A DNA stretch of 64,000 nucleotides from Udeniomyces pyricola (lineage: Eukaryota; Basidiomycota; Tremellomycetes; Cystofilobasidiales; Mrakiaceae). The translations under genes were made by a program, and so were the position numbers. Below the pieces are notes generated by a model. The model did no database searches and was not told where the DNA came from. It worked only from the letters and a program-made list of their open reading frames with translations. Position 1 is the stretch's first letter; every line of letters begins with the position of its first letter. The stretch is from the NCBI GenBank assembly GCA_039545295.1, contig BCIK01000022.1, positions 186,001-250,000 of the forward strand, read 5' to 3'. This document shows, piece by piece, positions 58,528 through 64,000 of this stretch.

Positions 58528-59281
58528 TCGGTCGATTATTGTTTGTTTTTTTTTTTCGTGTTGGGTGTTTCTCTTTTTTTTTGTTTCTGTTGTTGTGTTC
58601 AAGCACGGGTTGCAGGGTATGAATTATGAAATTTTTTTAATTTTTTTTGTCTTTTTTTTTTTCTTTCTCTCTCTTTTCAAGAGGTCGTGATGAGAGTGAA
58701 TGAGGTCATAGAAAGCTTTTCTTCTACGTATACATATGTATACAAACAACACGTCCTTGCGATCCAGGTTACTTCGACGATCGACTCTCTCTCTCTATAT
58801 ATATATATATGTTTATATATATCATCAACGTGTCGTTCTCAAAGGGACTCGGATGTATTTCCATCATTCCAGCTGTACGTGCGGATCGACATCGGGAACT
58901 CGACTGCAGAACGAATATGCCCTTCTCCGACGACGTTGTCAACTTGAAATTTGAGTTATCAAACAAAAAAAAAAGAAAAAAAGGTGCAGAAGTAGTTCCC
59001 TTCTTTTTTTTAAAAATCCTTTTTCAAAATCAAGTCCGATCCCAAATAAATGAGAAACGAGCACACGTTCAATCTGTTCCAGAAACATCGATCAAACCCC
59101 TACGTCTTAATTCTCTTCATTGCGATCGATCCTACTTCAACTCTTCTTTCCCTTTCCTCTTCCCTTCCTCTCCCCCCCCCCTCCCTTTCCCCCTCACCTC
59201 TCCCCCTTCCTTCCGCTCCTTTAGATCAACCCCTCCTCCTCCTTCTTTCCCTCTCAAAAAAAAAAAAAGTCAAGATCGTTC
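58528..59281. other. Convergent 3' spacer between UPF0132-like gene and BET4
   Basis: No gene supported. Long T runs (58544-58560, 58631-58670), TATATA repeats (58796-58825), A runs (58963-58983) and C/T-rich sequence (59150-59260). Confidence 0.6.
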
Positions 59282-61245
59282 TCAGCTCTGACCAATCCTC
59301 AACCTCCTCCTCATATCCCTATACCTCTCCTTCCTCATCCCATCCACCTTCTCCAACGTCTCCAACCACTCCCCAACTTGCCTCTTCCTCTCTTCCTCCC
59401 TCCCACCACCAACCGTCTTTTGATCTGCGTCGAGGAGGAGAAACGTGTAATGGACGAGGCTCTCGAGCGGCCATTTCGCTTCGGGTTCGAGCTCGAGAAG
59501 GGCTTGGAGTTGGTCGATCTCTCGGATGAGGATCGTAGGAGAGGGCGATGAGGAGGAGGAGGAGGAGGAAGAGGGGATGTTGGAGTTGGTGGAGGAAGAC
59601 AGCAAAGTCGGAGGTTGGGAGGTCGAAGGAGTTGGAGATGCTTTTTTTTTTTTTTGCAAAAAAAAAAAAAAAGGGAATAGAGAAAGGAAGAATGAAGGGA
59701 AGAGAAGCAAAAGAGATAATGGAAAATAGGAGATTGAAAGGAAAAAGAGAAAAAGAAAGAAAAAAAAGGTCAATCATAAATGTCGAAGTTAAACCCCCTC
59801 CTCTCCCCNCCCCCCCCCCCTCTCGCCTCAAAAAGATCCCAAGAAAACAAAAGACCCCTTTGATCTCACTTTTCGAGATGAGGAACCGGTGGTAGAGCCA
59901 AGCGGATTGGTCAGATGGGTCCGTCCAAAGCGCTTGAGCGACGAGCTCAAACTCTGACGTGTGAGACCGTGAAAGCAACACATGAAGAGGGAATAAGAAA
60001 GTGCGAGAGAGAGAGCGCGCGAGAGAGAGAGAATGAAAGGAAGAAGAAGAAGAGAAGGTTAGATGGATGTTGAGCAACATGGTGATGACTGAGTACTGCC
60101 GAGCTCAAGGTTTTCAGCTTGGCCTGACTAGTCAGCATGTTGGAAGCTGAAATATCTTCCCCCCCCCCTCCCCCTCTACTTCCCTTCCTTCCCCCTCGCC
60201 CCTTTCGACATCGCCAACGTTAACGCACTAACCAACCAAATCAGATGCAAGAATCCGACTGACCTGTTTCCATAACCCCACCTTCCTTACACTCCTCTTC
60301 CTCAAACCTACCCGGCCCCAGCAGTTTCTCCCTCTGATGCCAGGCAGAAAAGTTGGAAAAGTTCGCCTCGATCTTGCGCTGAGTGAAAGCGAGTTCCATC
60401 GCGCGAAGCTCGGACGAAAGGGGGAGACTCGTCGTTGTCGGGCTGGTGTTTGGAAGATGAGGGGAAGAGAGAGATAGTGGCGGCGAAGAGCGTGATGAGG
60501 AAGAAGTGAGAGGTGATGGAGATGAAGGAAGAGAGAGTTCGACGAGGATCTGACGACGGTAATTCCATGCGTGGACTGTGAAGATAGGTTGGAAAGTGTA
60601 AGAGACGTTAACATCGCACGTCAGTCTGTCTGAGACTCATCTTCGCTAGCGTTAGAAAAAAGAATTTCAAGTGTTTCCACGCTTGCAGAAACATAGAAGA
60701 CAAAGAAAAGAAACAAAACGAATCACGAAAGAATGGTAGGGCAAGTGGGCCAAAGACACTCACAATTTCGAGCATCAACGCTCAACATCTTTTCGACGAG
60801 CTTGAGTTCACGCTCCCACGCTTGACGTTTCCACGTCCCATCATACGAAGCAGCTTTTGACGGTGGGAGATCTACGTTGACCGTAGGCGACGTAGGAGTT
60901 GAGGCCAGAGAAGAGAACGAGGACGAAAGGTTGTCAATCGATTCCCCTCGCGCTTGATTTCCTTCCTGCTGCGCGCCCTGATCTCGTGCGTTTTGCTGCT
61001 GTTGATGTCCTTCTCCCAGGGCGTTTGCCTCCCTTTCCTTAGTGTTCTGTCCTTTGACTAGGAGTTCATCGGTTTCTCCTGCAGGCCCAGAGGGGATCTG
61101 ATCGAGACACCACCTGCGATGGGTCCAGATCCAATAGACCTTGGGAAGGTTCTTGAGAAAGACCGTCGTGAGGTTCAGGTCTTCTAGCAGGAGTTGATGA
61201 ACCTCTTCAGGGGAACTAAGGTCATATGGAGATCGATTTACAAAA

Positions 61246-61279
<34 letters not shown>

Positions 61280-61871
61280 GAAGGAAGAAAGAGGCAAGTT
61301 GGGATGAGGTGTCCAGGTGAGGGCGAAGATGAGCTTTCTTCAGTGGGATGGAGAAAGGGGAGGAGGGGGGACGCGACGAACGAGATGGGAAAGATGCCGT
61401 GGAGAAAGATGAGCCGGCGGTAGTTCCAGGCGGTGTAAAGCTCTGGATTAAGTTGAAGGGCCTGGGTCGTCAGGGAAAGATTGGAGGGAGTGTAGTCCTC
61501 TTGAGCATTCTGAGGAACGGATGGAGAGAGAGAGAGAGAAAGCAAGACACGGCCAGGGGATGGCCGAGGGTCAGGGCTGCGTGCGTCCAAGGGCGAGAAC
61601 AAAGGCTAAAGGTCGGCCAGAAGAGTGGCGACTGGGAATAAGGGAAGTGTAAGGTCAAGAAAGAGAAGGCTACGTTTTGGAGAAGTTGATCGACGATGCG
61701 TCGATAGTTGGCAATCTTGTCGGCTTGGAGGGCCCGACTCTGGGCGAGCGACTCAGGGGTGGTGCGGGTTCGCTTGACGCCGTGCTAGAAGAGATAGGAG
61801 GGTGGACTGGGTGATTAACGGGCAGGCGGGTGATGGGTCAAACGAAGAAGGAAGCCAAGGTGACATACCAT
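59282..61871 (-). CDS. BET4: Rab geranylgeranyltransferase alpha subunit Bet4
   Basis: Alpha subunit of the enzyme that prenylates Rab GTPases, working with Bet2 and Rab escort protein. Exons in coding order: 61871-61869, 61784-61674, 61509-61382, 61215-60764, 60575-60264, 59953-59870, 59640-59282; 482 residues. The start MHGVKR is the hallmark of this subunit and distinguishes it from the farnesyltransferase alpha chain. Prenyltransferase alpha repeats follow: NPELYTAWNYRRLIFLHG, KVYWIWTHRRWCLDQ, DARNFHAWNYRRQILVE, NFSNFSAWHQREKLL and DQSAWLYHRFLISK, each with the W-x-x-R core. Low-complexity inserts rich in Gln/Glu and Ser separate repeats 2-3 and 3-4. The C-terminal exon has a helical end (LLELEPEAKWPLESL). 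The initiator ATG occupies an exon by itself, directly followed by donor GTATGT. The donor at 61673 (GTAGCC) is weak but in phase. Confidence 0.92.
61243..61271. repeat. (GA)n microsatellite in BET4 intron
   Basis: GA repeat on the + strand, read as CT repeats in the pre-mRNA, 28 bases upstream of the acceptor at 61216. Confidence 0.8.
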
Positions 61872-62143
61872 GTTGGAAAGGGGCAAATGAGTCAAGGATA
61901 AATATGAATAGGAATGCTGATGATGGATCGATGGATCGAGGGAGGTCGTCGAGATATGACATGTGATACATCATCATCGACATGTCATTCTGGTTAGTTA
62001 ACCACTGCAACCACACCAGCGGACGCTGGTCCCGGTTTCGTCGATCGATCTTTCCTGTGTTTGCCCCCTCACCTCTTCGTTTAACCCCATCATCCCTCAT
62101 CACTACTTACACTTCAATATTTATCCATCACCCACGTAACGCA
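61872..62143. promoter_or_regulatory. Compact divergent promoter, BET4 / Rcf2-like gene
   Basis: A 272-base shared region between start codons with GATCGATGGATCGA-type sequence at 61925-61940. No TATA box is evident. Confidence 0.5.
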
Positions 62144-63339
62144 ATGGAACGCAAAACTCGCTACGAGCATGCCGATGAGGCTCTTGCCATTCAGACCAGG
62201 TCTGCCATCAAGGTATCCAATACGCATACACTCACATGCTTATTCAAGCCCCTCCCCCCTCCCCCCCAATCCCAAATTCATCAGCTGACCTATATCCCCT
62301 TTAACCCTTTGTCCGCAACAGGGTATGATCATCTACACTGTAGCCGCTACTGTCGGCTGCTGTATCCTTCACCAGACATGGCCCCTTTTTCGCCGCCAGA
62401 CATTTGCCGGCAAGGCCTTCGTCGTCTCGAGTTTCACCATGGCGGGGTGCGTCATCGGCGCCGAGAACTCCCTACAGGAGTTCGAGACGGAGCAGCGCAA
62501 GTCCATCAATGGCAGGAGAAGAAAGGCTAGTGAGTATCCAGTATCAGTATACCCTCCTGTTGCCTCTGCTCAGGGAGAAAGGGTCCGCTCAGGGCGATAC
62601 ATCCAGGGAGAGATTGGGATGGAACGATGAGAAGGAAGGGAACGATTGGTAATCAGGGGAAAGTGTCTCGTCCGTACTCGCCCGTTCTGTCCCCTGAGGT
62701 GCGTTTGTCGCTAACACACACGACTTTCTTCAACTCATCCAGCTTACTACCTGCGTAAAGCTGGGTACCTAGGATCCGAAGCCGAAATTCGAGAGTGCGT
62801 CCTCATCGAATTCTTTGTCAGCTTGCGCGCTCATGGGCCGGATGTCCATTCTTGTGTTCCTTTCTGCTCTGTTTGAAGACGCAAATGAAAAGTCATGGAT
62901 GCTGATACCCAGTCACGTGTGCTCTTTCTATATCAGATGGCTAGAAGTTCAGGATCGCTTGAACGCCGAAAGTGCTGCATCTCCTACAGGATCATCATCA
63001 TCATCCTTGCCTTCCCCTACACCGGCGCCGACCCCCTCGACTGCTTCTACGTCTTCTGCCTCAAATTCTTCATTGAACGATGCGCCCGCTCTCGAACGCT
63101 ACCCCGTCCTTGAAGCCATCCAAGCGGCTTCTGCTGACTCTTCCCATCCCTTCCACATCAATCCCTCCGATGTGCCTTCGACGCTCGATGGTCCGGACGT
63201 GAAATCAACCCCGTCGATCTCAGAGTTGAAGGGCAAGGCACGAGGGGCACTCCCCGCGTTTCTGAAGCATGAGAGGAAGTATGAGAATGCGGAAGAGGAC
63301 ACTAGGGAGATCTTGGGCAAGGGCATCGATGTCGATTGA
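62144..63339 (+). CDS. Small membrane protein resembling the N-terminal half of Rcf2
   Basis: Exons 62144-62212, 62322-62529, 62743-62794, 62937-63339; 243 residues. Residues 20-75 carry two hydrophobic segments, KGMIIYTVAATVGCCILHQ and GKAFVVSSFTMAGCVIGAE, separated by a short basic loop (FRRQTFA). The pattern of a loop with R-R/P, then lysine entering a second helix and an acidic GAENS-like exit followed by a charged E-F-x-x-E segment, is similar to the first half of yeast Rcf2, a cytochrome-oxidase supercomplex factor of the mitochondrial inner membrane. The conserved stretch continues as RRKATYYLRKAGYLGSEAE and WLEVQDRLNAES. The remaining 140 residues are Ser/Pro-rich with no recognised domain and lack the HIG1 half of Rcf2. 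The assignment is tentative; a basidiomycete-specific protein is equally possible. Confidence 0.6.
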
Positions 63340-64000
63340 GTGGATCGATTCAAGGATGGGGAACCAGGGGAAGGGAACAAATGACCATCATGTTTGAATG
63401 ATCTCGACAGGTTCTTATGTCAGCTTCGCTGAGACATCCGATCCGGATTCGTGTATCGCTTGAATGCGGTTGTTTTGGAGTTAACCTAGTCACAGAGGTA
63501 CTCGATAGTTCTTCCTTTATTGGCGTTTGCTTTGATCTGACCTTGTAACCTATTTGTATGTTTTGGGCATCATCGTCTGTCGTGATCCTTCAAACTCGTC
63601 GCTCCGCTTCCTCCCTTTGTCCGCTTACCTTGGCTGTATTCCATCTCTTTGTTCGTCCGGGTTCACAATTGCTCTCATGCTCTGCTCTCTTGCCTGTCCT
63701 CTTTGCTTAGTCTCCAACAGGTTTTCTTATGAGTTGACCTCGCTTCACCCGTTCCTTCACCATCACTACATCCTTTTTCTTTTTTTTCCTCTTTCTTATC
63801 ATATACTGGAAATTGTCTCGACATGTATCTCAATGACGATGGTGACGTTGACGTTCTCGAATGATAATGACGGCGCGCCGTGTGAATTGATAGTAGTAAT
63901 AGCGCTAGCCTGGTACCGCCAAGTGCGCCATGCTAGTGATAGGCGAGTTGGCCAATGTTTTCTCATGCATCAATCATGGGGGAAAGGTAGGCCGAACTGC
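63340..64000. other. 3' flank after the last gene
   Basis: No gene supported in the last 660 bases. C/T-rich on the + strand between 63590 and 63800 with a T run near 63778; it may belong to a neighbouring promoter. Confidence 0.5.

Noticed and set aside
1..64000. CRISPR arrays, insertion sequences, phage or viral genes
   Set aside because: No direct-repeat/spacer pattern, transposase, integrase, reverse transcriptase or capsid-like frame was seen on either strand.

Overview
This is nuclear DNA of an intron-rich fungus, most likely a basidiomycete. All 17 protein genes are eukaryotic. Sixteen have spliced, mostly short introns with GTACGT, GTGAGT or GTAAGT-type donors, and the set includes fungal markers (DASH subunit Hsk3, Atg13, Mrc1, Hua1, MHGVKR-type Bet4). 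Ustilaginomycotina or Pucciniomycotina would fit the intron density and the homopolymer-rich introns, but I cannot fix the order from sequence alone. There are no prokaryotic operons, CRISPR arrays, insertion sequences, rRNA or convincing tRNA genes. Exon models were built by hand: every junction was checked for GT/AG and for reading phase, so most internal boundaries are solid. Start codons and a few weak splice sites are less certain.

Layout. 1-3656 (+) 3' part of STT3 (oligosaccharyltransferase). 5054-9221 (+) HAK/KUP potassium transporter. 9803-14799 (+) MAK21/NOC1 ribosome-biogenesis factor. 15240-21581 (-) MRC1/claspin replication-checkpoint mediator. 22863-27222 (+) ATG13 autophagy regulator. 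28025-32187 (-) iron-sulfur L-serine dehydratase with a mitochondrial-type leader. 32855-33505 (+) HSK3. 34146-35905 (-) PAB2 nuclear poly(A)-binding protein. 36253-38226 (+) ATP7, ATP synthase subunit d. 39090-42889 (+) S10 serine carboxypeptidase, interrupted by a 556-base run of N. 43675-46433 (-) low-complexity protein with a HAPSTR1/C16orf72-like N terminus. 47050-49253 (-) HUA1-like zinc-motif protein with a ubiquitin-interacting motif. 49995-52635 (+) SLC25 mitochondrial carrier. 53359-56642 (-) orphan coiled-coil, low-complexity protein. 56886-58527 (+) UPF0132/DUF4870-like membrane protein. 59282-61871 (-) BET4, Rab geranylgeranyltransferase alpha. 62144-63339 (+) small two-helix membrane protein resembling the N half of Rcf2.

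The genes do not form one pathway. They are housekeeping genes arranged largely as divergent and convergent pairs, with compact shared promoters (243-347 bases for the closest divergent pairs) and short 3' spacers. Three proteins are likely mitochondrial (serine dehydratase, ATP7, carrier), with a fourth possible (the Rcf2-like protein).

The most interesting points are: the bacterial-type Fe-S serine dehydratase, which keeps all three cluster cysteines at bacterial spacing and ends in a C-terminal cysteine; three tandem SQLFxxTQ modules in Mrc1; a start-codon-only exon in BET4; the HAPSTR1-like protein; and introns dominated by C-tracts and CT microsatellites.
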